A stretch of 38,816 bases of DNA from Planctomycetaceae bacterium (lineage in GTDB: Bacteria; Planctomycetota; Phycisphaerae; Phycisphaerales; UBA1924), in NCBI GenBank assembly GCA_021294835.1, contig JAJTDF010000024.1, positions 1 to 38,816 on the forward strand, written 5' to 3'. The translations under genes were made by a program, and so were the position numbers. The notes below the pieces were generated by a model, which had not been told where the DNA came from, searched no databases, and saw nothing but the letters and a program-made list of their open reading frames with translations. Positions 32,366 to 38,816 of the stretch are shown in pieces; the first letter of the stretch is position 1, and every line of letters starts with the position of its first letter.

Positions 32366-33823
32366 TTGGACGAACTCTTCGGCATCCCCATGTACCAGAT
32401 CATGCTCCAAGTCGCCGCCTGGCTGCCGGTGCTCTGGGTCTTCGCCTTCGGCGCCTGCGTCGGCTCGCTGCTGAACGTCGTCGTCTACCGCCTCCCGCTC
32501 GAGCAGAGCCTCTGGTCCCCGCCCTCGCGCTGCCCCGCATGCGAAACCCGGCTGACCTTCAAAGAAAACCTGCCCATCATCGGCTGGCTTCGCCTCAAGG
32601 GCCGCTGCAAGTTCTGCAAGAGCAAGATCAGCCCCGAGTACCCCCTCGTCGAGGCCTTCGTCGGCCTGCTCTTCGCCGCCACCTACGCCCTCTGGTACAC
32701 GCTCCCCTCACAGTGGACGGCCTTCGGCGTCAACTGGCGCACCCTCGCCCCCCAGTGGGCCCTCTCCGGGCTTGACCAGACCTGGCCCATCTTGCTGATC
32801 ATCCTCTGCCTGTTCGCCTGTCTGGTCGCGATGACCCTCATCGACGCCAAGACCTTCATGATCCCCCTGGCCCTCCCCCACTTCGCCACCGCCGTTGCCA
32901 TCGTCGGCCACGTCGCTTGGGCTCTGGTCGTCGAGTTCACCACCTGGCAAACCCTCCGTCAGACCGCCCCCGGCACCGTCTGGAGCATCCCCACCTTCAC
33001 CGGCAACGGCATCACCGATTGGTGGTTCGTCGGCGCTGCCGGTGGCGCTGTCATCGGCCTGGCCGGCAGCATGGCCCTGCTGCACTTCGGCCTCATCCGC
33101 CGCTCGTTTGCCGACTACCAAGCATGGGAGACGCAGGCCCTCGCCGAACAAGCGGCCCAGCAGGCAACCCAGCAAGCAAGCCCGCAAGCAAGCCAGCAGG
33201 CCGCCCAGCAGCAACCCGCCGCCCCCTCCACCGATCCGGCCTCGCCAACCGCACCCCAGGCCCACCCCACCCCCACCACCCCCACCACCCCCCCAACCCC
33301 CGACTCCCCCGCCGACCTCTGGATCGCCTACCCCCACGCCCGCCGCGAAATGTTCAAAGAACTCGCCTTCCTCGGCCTCCCCGTCGGCCTCGCCTGGCTC
33401 GGGGGCCAACTGGCCACCTCCCAGGCCGCCGCCGCCGGTCTGGCCGACTCCCCGCCCCCCCTCTGGCTCGCCGTCCTCACCGCCACCATCTTCGGCTATC
33501 TCATCGGCGGGGCCATCGTCTGGGCCGTCCGCATCATCGGCTCCCTCGGCTTCGGCAAAGAGGCCATGGGTCTGGGCGACGTCCACCTCCTCGCCGCCGT
33601 CGGCGCCGCCGTCGGCTGGATCGACGCCGTCCTGGCCTTCTTTACCGCCGCCGTCGTCGGGTTGGTCTGGCACTTCGCCCGCACCGCCTCCGGCAAGGGC
33701 GGCAACCGCGCCATGCCCTACGGGCCCTCCCTTGCCGTCGCCACCGGTCTGGTCGTCCTCGGCAAGCCCTTCTTCGAATGGCTCTTGGGCCGCCTCATGG
33801 GCCAGCCCATCGCCCTGCCCTGA
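32366..33823 (+). CDS. Prepilin peptidase (PilD/GspO type)
   Basis: A 485-residue membrane aspartyl protease that cleaves and methylates prepilins. N-terminal methylase part with 'GACVGSLLNVVVYRLPLEQS', the four-Cys zinc motif 'CPACETRLTFKENLPIIGWL' ... 'CKFCKS', and 'ISPEYPLVEAFVGLLFAATY'. The first catalytic Asp is in 'MTLIDAKTFMIPLALP'; the second is in 'MGLGDVHLLAAVGAAVGW' (GxGD). Between these lies a long insert (about residues 250-330), Gln/Ala-rich then Pro/Thr-rich, which makes the protein nearly twice the usual 250-290 residues. The start is TTG at 32366 with AAGGA 7 bases upstream; no ATG or GTG precedes the first membrane helix. It is a candidate processor of the pseudopilin at 6.8 kb. 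Confidence 0.9.
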   Translation: MDELFGIPMYQIMLQVAAWLPVLWVFAFGACVGSLLNVVVYRLPLEQSLWSPPSRCPACETRLTFKENLPIIGWLRLKGRCKFCKSKISPEYPLVEAFVGLLFAATYALWYTLPSQWTAFGVNWRTLAPQWALSGLDQTWPILLIILCLFACLVAMTLIDAKTFMIPLALPHFATAVAIVGHVAWALVVEFTTWQTLRQTAPGTVWSIPTFTGNGITDWWFVGAAGGAVIGLAGSMALLHFGLIRRSFADYQAWETQALAEQAAQQATQQASPQASQQAAQQQPAAPSTDPASPTAPQAHPTPTTPTTPPTPDSPADLWIAYPHARREMFKELAFLGLPVGLAWLGGQLATSQAAAAGLADSPPPLWLAVLTATIFGYLIGGAIVWAVRIIGSLGFGKEAMGLGDVHLLAAVGAAVGWIDAVLAFFTAAVVGLVWHFARTASGKGGNRAMPYGPSLAVATGLVVLGKPFFEWLLGRLMGQPIALP

Positions 33824-34143
33824 AATTCCACCCGCTCCCCCGCCCCGCGCCCCAAGCCGCCCGCTGCCCGGCCGTCCCCGCCGGCGGCTCCCCCGGCTGT
33901 GGACATCCTGTCAATCCCCCACGCTTTCCCCCTCCACACTCGTCCACCGCCCCCTTTCTGGCGGTACACTTCACCCACTTTCCCACGTCGGCCGGTGCGC
34001 TGGTGCGCTCCGTCCGTCGGGCAAGCTCGACCGTCGCAGGTCCGCTTACGCCAAGTTCACGCACCTGCCGTCTCCCGTTGCGGCTGAAGCCGAACCGGAC
34101 AGGCCCGCGTGATTCAGGACACCTTGGGAGCATGGAGGTTCGC
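33824..34143. other. Gene-free spacer before the OmpA-like gene
   Basis: 320 C-rich bases with no supportable coding frame. A small hairpin CCGCC/GGCGG spans 33947-33964, and the next bases include TACACT as a possible -10. No good -35 box was seen, so a promoter here is only likely by position. Confidence 0.4.
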
Positions 34144-34794
34144 ATGTTGGGCCGGATGAACACACGTCTTGTTCGCACCACCGCACTGGCCGCTTTGGCC
34201 GCCTCCGCCGCGCTCTTCGCCGGCGGCTGCAACCAGCAGAAGGCCAAGGAGTCCGAGGCCCTCCAGACCCAGGTTGCCACCCTGCAGCAGGAGAACGACA
34301 CCCTCCGCACCCAGCTCCAGCAGAGCGAGGCCCAGCGCAACGAGACCTCCCGCCAGCTCGCCGAGGCCATGGCCGCCAAGCAGGCCCCGCAGCAGCAGCC
34401 CCCCACCCCGCCGGGCGGCGGTGGCGGCGGCGTTGATCGTCCCGAGCGCGACGTGGTCATCTCCGTCGCCGGCGATGTCGCCTTCTCCTCCGGTCAGGAC
34501 ACCCTGACCGCCGCCGGCCGTCGCGAGCTCGACGGCATCGCCCGCTCCCTCAACGGCCGCTACGCCGGCCACCGCCTCCGGATTGAGGGCTACACCGATT
34601 CCGATCCCATCCGCCGCAGCAAGTGGGGCTCCAACCAGGCCCTCTCCCTCGCCCGCGCCCGCGCCGTCGAGAAGTACCTCGAGTCCCGGGGCGTCTCCGG
34701 AGCCCGCATGGAGTCCGTCGGCCGTGGCTCGGCCAACCCCAAGTCCACCAAGGCCGCCAGCCGCCGCGTCGAGATCCACGTCCTGGGCAAGTAA
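34144..34794 (+). CDS. OmpA-family outer-membrane lipoprotein
   Basis: A 216-residue lipoprotein-like protein. The start at 34144 has GGAGG 5 bases upstream (an ATG at 34132 would place that sequence inside the gene). Signal sequence 'TTALAALAASAALFAGGC' ends in a lipobox-like cysteine. Residues about 32-76 form a coiled coil ('QTQVATLQQENDTLRTQLQQ'), then a Gln/Pro and poly-Gly linker, then an OmpA C-terminal domain from about 105: 'VAFSSGQDTLTAAGRRELDG', 'HRLRIEGYTDSDPIRRSKWG' and 'LSLARARAVEKYLESRGV', with the residues that bind peptidoglycan. It resembles Pal-like anchors that tie the outer membrane to the wall. Clear terminator after it, so it is transcribed alone or as the last gene. 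Confidence 0.9.
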   Translation: MLGRMNTRLVRTTALAALAASAALFAGGCNQQKAKESEALQTQVATLQQENDTLRTQLQQSEAQRNETSRQLAEAMAAKQAPQQQPPTPPGGGGGGVDRPERDVVISVAGDVAFSSGQDTLTAAGRRELDGIARSLNGRYAGHRLRIEGYTDSDPIRRSKWGSNQALSLARARAVEKYLESRGVSGARMESVGRGSANPKSTKAASRRVEIHVLGK

Positions 34795-34833
34795 GCCCCG
34801 GCCGCTTGGGCCTCGCATCTCCCACCCATCCAC

Positions 34834-34868
34834 AAGCCCTGCCCCTCAAGGCGGGGCTTTTTTCTTTC
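34834..34868 (+). terminator. Intrinsic terminator after the OmpA-like gene
   Basis: AAGCCCTGCC pairs with GGCGGGGCTT (one U-G wobble) around a CCTCAA loop, followed by TTTTTTCTTTC. It lies 40 bases after the stop codon. Confidence 0.9.
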
Positions 34869-35032
34869 TCACCCCCTCATTCAAGGGCGTTTCTCCACCC
34901 CCGCCCCACCTTACATCGCACGAGCCCAATTCGCCCCCGTAAACTCCAGTGCACCAGCCCCCGCGGCCCTTTCTGTCCAAACGCCGTGTGCCGCGGCAGA
35001 CACACCCGCCGGATGCCCGAAAGGACACATCC

Positions 35033-36895
35033 ATGACCACGACCCTCGCCCCGACCACAAACGCCCACGCCAACAAGGGCGCCAACAAGGCGCTGCACGC
35101 CTGGGTCGAGCAGATGTCCGCCCTCTGCAAGCCCGACCACGTCGTGTGGTGCGACGGCTCGCAGGCCGAGTACGACCGCCTGTGCGAGCAGATGGTCCAG
35201 GCCGGCATGTTCATCAAGCTCAACCCCGCCAAGCGCCCCGGCTGCTACCTGGCCCGCTCCCACCCGTCCGACGTCGCCCGCGTTGAAGAGCGCACGTACG
35301 TCTGCTCGGCCTCCAAGGGCGACGCCGGCCCCACCAACAACTGGGCCAACCCCGCCGAGATGCGGGCCACCCTCAAGAAGATGTTCGCCGGCTGCATGCG
35401 CGGCCGCACCATGTACGTGATCCCCTTCTCCATGGGCCCCATTGGCTCGCCCATCGCCAAGATCGGCGTGCAGATCAGCGACAGCCCCTACGTGGTGGTG
35501 AACATGCGGATCATGACCCGCATGGGCGCCAAGGTGCTCGAGGCCCTGGGCGACGGCCCCTTCATCCCCTGCATGCACTCGGTGGGCGCCCCGCTGGCCC
35601 CCGGCCAGAAGGACGTCCCCTGGCCCTGCGAGCCCGACATCGCCAAGAAGCACATCGTCCACTTCCCCGAGACCTACGAGATCTGGTCGTACGGCTCCGG
35701 GTACGGCGGCAACGCCCTGCTGGGCAAGAAGTGCCTCGCGCTGCGCATTGCCTCGGTGATGGCGCGTGACGAGGGCTGGCTCGCCGAGCACATGCTCATC
35801 ACCGGCCTGCAGGCCCCCGACGGCGAGAAGACCTACATCGCCGCCGCCTTCCCCTCAGCCTGCGGCAAGACCAACCTGGCCATGCTGGTGCCGCCCAAGT
35901 CCTTCGAGGGCTGGAAGGTCACCACCGTGGGCGACGACATCGCCTGGATCAAGAAGAACCCCACCGACGGCAAGCTCTACGCCATCAACCCCGAGGCCGG
36001 CTTCTTCGGCGTCGCCCCCGGCACCAACGACAAGACCAACCCCAACGCCATGGTGTCCATCTCCAAGAACACCATCTTCACCAACGTCGCCCTCACCGAC
36101 GACGGCGACGTGTGGTGGGAAGGCATGAGCGAGCCGCCCGCCCACGCCATCGACTGGAAGGGCGAGAAGTGGACCCCCGACTGCGGCCGCCCCGCCGCCC
36201 ACCCCAACGCCCGCTTCACCGCCCCCGCCGGCCAGTGCCCCTCGATCGACCCCGAGTGGGAGAACCCCGCCGGCGTGCCCATCGCCGCCTTCGTCTTCGG
36301 CGGCCGCATGAGCAAGGACATGCCGCTGGTCTTCCAGGCCTTCAACTGGTCCCACGGCGTCTACCTCGCCTCCACCATGGGCTCAGAGGCCACCGCCGCC
36401 GCCATCGGCCAGGCCGCCATGCGTCGCGACCCCATGGCCATGCTCCCCTTCTGCGGGTACAACATGGCCGACTACTTCACCCACTGGCTGAACATCGGCC
36501 GGCGCATCACCAACCCGCCCCGCATCTTCCGCGTCAACTGGTTCCGCAAGAACGCCGAGGGCAAGTTCATCTGGCCCGGATTCGGCGACAACATGCGGGT
36601 GCTCAAATGGATCGTCGACCGCGTTCACGGCCGGGGCTTTGCCGTCGAGAGCCCCGTCGGCTGGATGCCCCGCTACGAGGACATCGAGTGGGCCGGCATG
36701 GACTTCCCGCAGTCCGCCTTCCATGACCTCATGTCAGTGACGCGTGATTCCGGCGCCGCCGAGGCCCGCAGCCACGAAGAACTCTTCGACCGCTTCCTGG
36801 ACCGCCTCCCCAAGGAGTTCATCTTCGAACGCGAACTGTTCCGCTCCCGCCTGTGGCGCTCCCCCGACCGCTGGGAACTGGCCAACGAGGTCTAA
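35033..36895 (+). CDS. pckG: Phosphoenolpyruvate carboxykinase (GTP)
   Basis: A 620-residue cytoplasmic enzyme converting oxaloacetate and GTP to phosphoenolpyruvate, CO2 and GDP at the entry to gluconeogenesis. It is of the GTP family: '[20 protein letters not shown]' near residues 87-106, '[20 protein letters not shown]', '[20 protein letters not shown]', the P-loop with active-site Cys '[16 protein letters not shown]', '[11 protein letters not shown]', 'IPVAAF'-type '[20 protein letters not shown]', and '[20 protein letters not shown]' followed by 'DNMRVLKWI'. Length is usual for the family. The start at 35033 is preceded by AAAGGA 8 bases upstream. Flanked by terminators on both sides, so it forms a single-gene unit. 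Confidence 0.97.
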   Translation: MTTTLAPTTNAHANKGANKALHAWVEQMSALCKPDHVVWCDGSQAEYDRLCEQMVQAGMFIKLNPAKRPGCYLARSHPSDVARVEERTYVCSASKGDAGPTNNWANPAEMRATLKKMFAGCMRGRTMYVIPFSMGPIGSPIAKIGVQISDSPYVVVNMRIMTRMGAKVLEALGDGPFIPCMHSVGAPLAPGQKDVPWPCEPDIAKKHIVHFPETYEIWSYGSGYGGNALLGKKCLALRIASVMARDEGWLAEHMLITGLQAPDGEKTYIAAAFPSACGKTNLAMLVPPKSFEGWKVTTVGDDIAWIKKNPTDGKLYAINPEAGFFGVAPGTNDKTNPNAMVSISKNTIFTNVALTDDGDVWWEGMSEPPAHAIDWKGEKWTPDCGRPAAHPNARFTAPAGQCPSIDPEWENPAGVPIAAFVFGGRMSKDMPLVFQAFNWSHGVYLASTMGSEATAAAIGQAAMRRDPMAMLPFCGYNMADYFTHWLNIGRRITNPPRIFRVNWFRKNAEGKFIWPGFGDNMRVLKWIVDRVHGRGFAVESPVGWMPRYEDIEWAGMDFPQSAFHDLMSVTRDSGAAEARSHEELFDRFLDRLPKEFIFERELFRSRLWRSPDRWELANEV

Positions 36896-36946
36896 GCGAG
36901 GCTCGCCGGCAGCGGTCGGCACACAGCAAAGCACCGCACAACGTGG

Positions 36947-36978
36947 CACCGCCCTTCCGGGCGGTGTCTTTCTTTTTT
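36947..36978 (+). terminator. Intrinsic terminator of pckG
   Basis: CACCGCCC / GGGCGGTG perfect 8-base stem with a TTCC loop, followed by TCTTTCTTTTTT. It lies 51 bases after the pckG stop codon. Confidence 0.93.
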
Positions 36979-37058
36979 GCGCGCTGACACATAGCCCCAA
37001 CACCCGCCAGCCTCGACGGAGATCACTGCCACGCTATGCATCCCCATCCCACCCAACC

Positions 37059-37169
37059 AATTGTCGCGCACCAAGTCAAGATGTCGGACGCGACAATTTG
37101 GCCAGCATGGCCGCCCAACCTGCCGGCAATCGCACGCACAAAGTCCATCGTCGATTGAACATCTTGACT
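37059..37169. repeat. Interlocking inverted repeats, possible pseudoknot RNA
   Basis: AATTGTCGCG (37059-37068) pairs perfectly with CGCGACAATT (37089-37098). The 20-base loop between them contains AGTCAAGATGT (37074-37084), which is the exact complement of ACATCTTGACT (37159-37169). The pairs therefore interlock as an H-type pseudoknot would. Further small stems lie inside: GGCC/GGCC at 37100-37112, the palindrome TGCCGGCA at 37121-37128, and CGCACA/TGTGCG (37135-37140 with 37169-37174). This is in the 328-base gap 36896-37223 between convergent pckG and the DUF4145 gene; apart from the pckG terminator, nothing else was seen there. It may be a structured RNA, a recombination site, or the end of an insertion. 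Confidence 0.55.
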
Positions 37170-37223
37170 GTGCGCATCTGACTCTCGGTCGGCCCGCCGG
37201 GGCAATACGGATCAGGAATCACT

Positions 37224-38105
37224 TTACACCGCCGGCCCGGTCGTGCGACTGTCGGGCGCTCCCATGCGTTCGTTCCTTGCATCGATTGCATTTCTCTTTT
37301 CAATCGGCAAACTGTCATACATTGACTGCACCTTCTTTGGGCCACCCAACATCTGCTCTGCAATAATATTTATGATTTCAAACAACTGTGCTTCCGTCGC
37401 ACGATCGTCGCGGAGATCGAGCACGCCCGGATGAACGGCTTCGTTGCCAATCACACGCACGACATCTAACGCCTTTTGGATGATCGGATTCAAACCCTTC
37501 TTGACCAAGTTTCCAATATCTTCGTCGATGTTTCTCCCCTTCTCTCCAATTACAACACAGAGCTTTTGGACGCACAGTCGGAGCAGGGCAGCGGACCCTC
37601 GCGGAGACAGTTCCAGGATGCGTCGCGCTTCCTCAAAGTCTGCAACAATCTCCGGCGGGAGATCGCTATGTGGCAACACGCCGCAGCCCTGCGGTGGAAA
37701 GACCAGTCGTTCGTGGACCCATACGGAGATCTTTTTGCAGTTGTAACACTGGCCAAGAAAAAGATTCTCGACCGCCAAATGCGATCTAACTTCCTCATGG
37801 CCTCGATCAAAAAAAACTAATCCACCCCGCATTCTATCAACCCACTCAAGGATCATCACTTTAACTTGCTCTGGGATTTCATTATCCGATTCAAACTGGC
37901 GTCTGCGTTCACCATTGGGAATGTTCGGCACTCGCTGCTCGCCGTCCAGCTTGCTTGCATGCAACTTGAACCACTCCTGACTGGTAAACGCACCACAATG
38001 CGGACAGTCAAATGCAGTTTGCTCAATCGACGGGGAATGGAACTCTTTTTTCACAGTCAAGCCGCCTATCTTCACGTGATATTCACCAACCAACTCAATG
38101 CGCAC
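37224..38105 (-). CDS. DUF4145-domain protein with zinc-ribbon cysteines
   Basis: A 293-residue protein of unknown function. The N-terminal half carries two Cys pairs, 'FDCPHCGAF' and 'GQCYNCKKI', likely a zinc-binding fold. The C-terminal half is a clear DUF4145 domain: 'DFEEARRILELSPRGSAALL', 'RLCVQKLCVVIGEKGRNIDE', 'DIGNLVKKGLNPIIQKALDV' and 'VRVIGNEAVHPGVLDLRDD'. DUF4145 occurs alone or in restriction and other defence proteins and is often predicted to bind nucleic acid. The start is GTG at 38105 with only a weak GGAATTAAG upstream. It lies 17 bases after the nuclease gene and is probably in the same operon. The codon use is clearly more A/T-rich than that of the rest of the window. Confidence 0.85.
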   Translation of the reverse strand: MRIELVGEYHVKIGGLTVKKEFHSPSIEQTAFDCPHCGAFTSQEWFKLHASKLDGEQRVPNIPNGERRRQFESDNEIPEQVKVMILEWVDRMRGGLVFFDRGHEEVRSHLAVENLFLGQCYNCKKISVWVHERLVFPPQGCGVLPHSDLPPEIVADFEEARRILELSPRGSAALLRLCVQKLCVVIGEKGRNIDEDIGNLVKKGLNPIIQKALDVVRVIGNEAVHPGVLDLRDDRATEAQLFEIINIIAEQMLGGPKKVQSMYDSLPIEKRNAIDARNERMGAPDSRTTGPAV

Positions 38106-38122
38106 TTTTAACTTAATTCCGA

Positions 38123-38816
38123 TTACTTCATTGTAGCATTATCAACTACTTGATTCTGGATCATAACAAGCTTTGCCGCATCCCATATTTCAATGCCGGC
38201 TTTACGTGCAAAATCCTCATCGCCAGAGGTGACACCGGAAGTGGCGACCAGAATCGCTCGATCCGCCCCGAAGAATGTGCGCGCACCGAGCAGGTCTCTC
38301 AAGACCGCCGGGGCTACCGGATTGGCGTGCCCTTTACACTGGACAACTGTGCTCGAATCGATGATAAGGTCGATGCCGCCGTCCCCTGCGCCGCCGACCC
38401 TCTGGACGCGATGACCGAGCCGCTCAAAGAGATTCCCAACTTCGATCTCGAGGACGGTACCAGATAAATTCTTCCAATACGCCTGTTCTCGTCGAGCGCA
38501 TGTTTTTCTGTGCTCTGCTTCGATCAACTCGAACGTCATAACTGCATCTTGATACGCGCGATATTGCCTCACTAATGGATCGGGGGTACGCGGCGATCTC
38601 TTGAATAGTGGAGAGACTAGTATACTCAGGAGAATGAAGGGCCAAAGAATGGTAAACGTTAGAAAGAAGCCGATGAGCGTGCCAAACCAGCCCATCTTCT
38701 CCAACTCACTGAGGGGCTTTTCGGCCCATGCCAGACCCGGCAACCCCGGCCCGTCATGCCGCTCGGCCTCACGCTGCTGGACCTTCGCGACCAACTCGGG
38801 TGTAAGAGAGAAATCG
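38123..38816 (-). CDS. Membrane-anchored Mrr-like restriction endonuclease (partial)
   Basis: The 5' end runs off the window; at least 231 residues are present, and an internal TTG at 38794 is unlikely to be the true start because the frame stays open to the last base ('DFSLTPELVAKVQQREAERH'). A hydrophobic stretch 'WFGTLIGFFLTFTILWPFIL' plus 'LSILVSPLF' (roughly 38 residues in) forms one or two membrane segments. After a helical linker comes an Mrr/restriction-endonuclease domain: 'VLEIEVGNLFERLGHRVQRV', 'GGAGDGGIDLII' with the catalytic Asp, 'VVQCKGH' as the Q-x-K of the PD-(D/E)xK site, and 'ADRAILVATSGVTSGDEDFA'. It likely cleaves DNA near the membrane, perhaps foreign or modified DNA. 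Codon use is A/T-richer than in the core genes, suggesting recent acquisition with the DUF4145 gene. Confidence 0.85.
   Translation of the reverse strand, partial: DFSLTPELVAKVQQREAERHDGPGLPGLAWAEKPLSELEKMGWFGTLIGFFLTFTILWPFILLSILVSPLFKRSPRTPDPLVRQYRAYQDAVMTFELIEAEHRKTCARREQAYWKNLSGTVLEIEVGNLFERLGHRVQRVGGAGDGGIDLIIDSSTVVQCKGHANPVAPAVLRDLLGARTFFGADRAILVATSGVTSGDEDFARKAGIEIWDAAKLVMIQNQVVDNATMK

Noticed and set aside
37051-37175. Integron attC site
   Set aside because: ACCCAAC and GCCCAAC fit one half-site consensus, but both face the same way and no GTTRRRY partner was found; no integrase gene is visible.

Overview
The window is very G+C-rich over nearly its whole length, with strong third-position C/G bias. 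It most resembles a planctomycete, probably of the Phycisphaerae type. The basis is the combination of a pseudopilin with the '[16 protein letters not shown]' N-terminus and a DG-containing C-terminal motif, a secreted protein ending in a PEP-CTERM-like 'PTPGAAALLGLG...RRRR' tail, a GntR/LacI hybrid regulator next to a carbohydrate importer, and many C-rich gene leaders with no Shine-Dalgarno sequence. The taxonomic call is inference; no rRNA or tRNA gene was seen.

Region by region. 1-4.1 kb holds purK, an orphan FixJ-type response regulator, a secreted protein that looks like a rubrerythrin without its metal ligands, and lgt. 4.2-5.5 kb holds a secreted beta-propeller-like protein with a C-terminal sorting tail. 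5.6-16.0 kb is one carbohydrate locus: regulator, pseudopilin, solute-binding lipoprotein, two permeases, an FAD-dependent oxidoreductase and a GH38 alpha-mannosidase. The importer ATPase is missing and must be supplied from elsewhere. 16.1-21.3 kb holds a zinc amidase (minus strand), a sodium:solute symporter, a DapB-like NAD(P)-binding oxidoreductase and a beta-lactamase-fold serine hydrolase overlapping it by 4 bases. recA (minus) follows, with a long A/K/P-rich N-terminal extension and a readable promoter.

23.3-31.9 kb is an unusual gas-vesicle-type cluster. In order it encodes a two-domain ArsA/Get3-like ATPase, a GvpS-like protein, GvpK, GvpJ, an unrecognised 199-residue protein, GvpH (Hsp20 fold), a CDC48-type double AAA+ ATPase and two GvpF/L proteins. 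Several genes overlap by 4 bases, and one appears to start at CTG. The main structural protein GvpA, and GvpN, GvpG and GvpO, are not in the cluster. It therefore depends on distant genes, is a remnant, or has been reused for another assembly. The set of ATPases and chaperones around the minor vesicle proteins is the most interesting system in the window.

After it come xseB, which ends inside a 3-copy 25-base tandem repeat; a prepilin peptidase that could mature the pseudopilin upstream; an OmpA-like lipoprotein; and GTP-dependent PEP carboxykinase. The last two are each followed by a clear intrinsic terminator. From about 37.0 kb the base composition becomes clearly more A+T-rich. An intergenic stretch there carries interlocking inverted repeats that could form a pseudoknot. 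Two minus-strand genes follow, a DUF4145 protein and a membrane-anchored Mrr-like nuclease cut by the window end. They look like an acquired, possibly defence-related pair.
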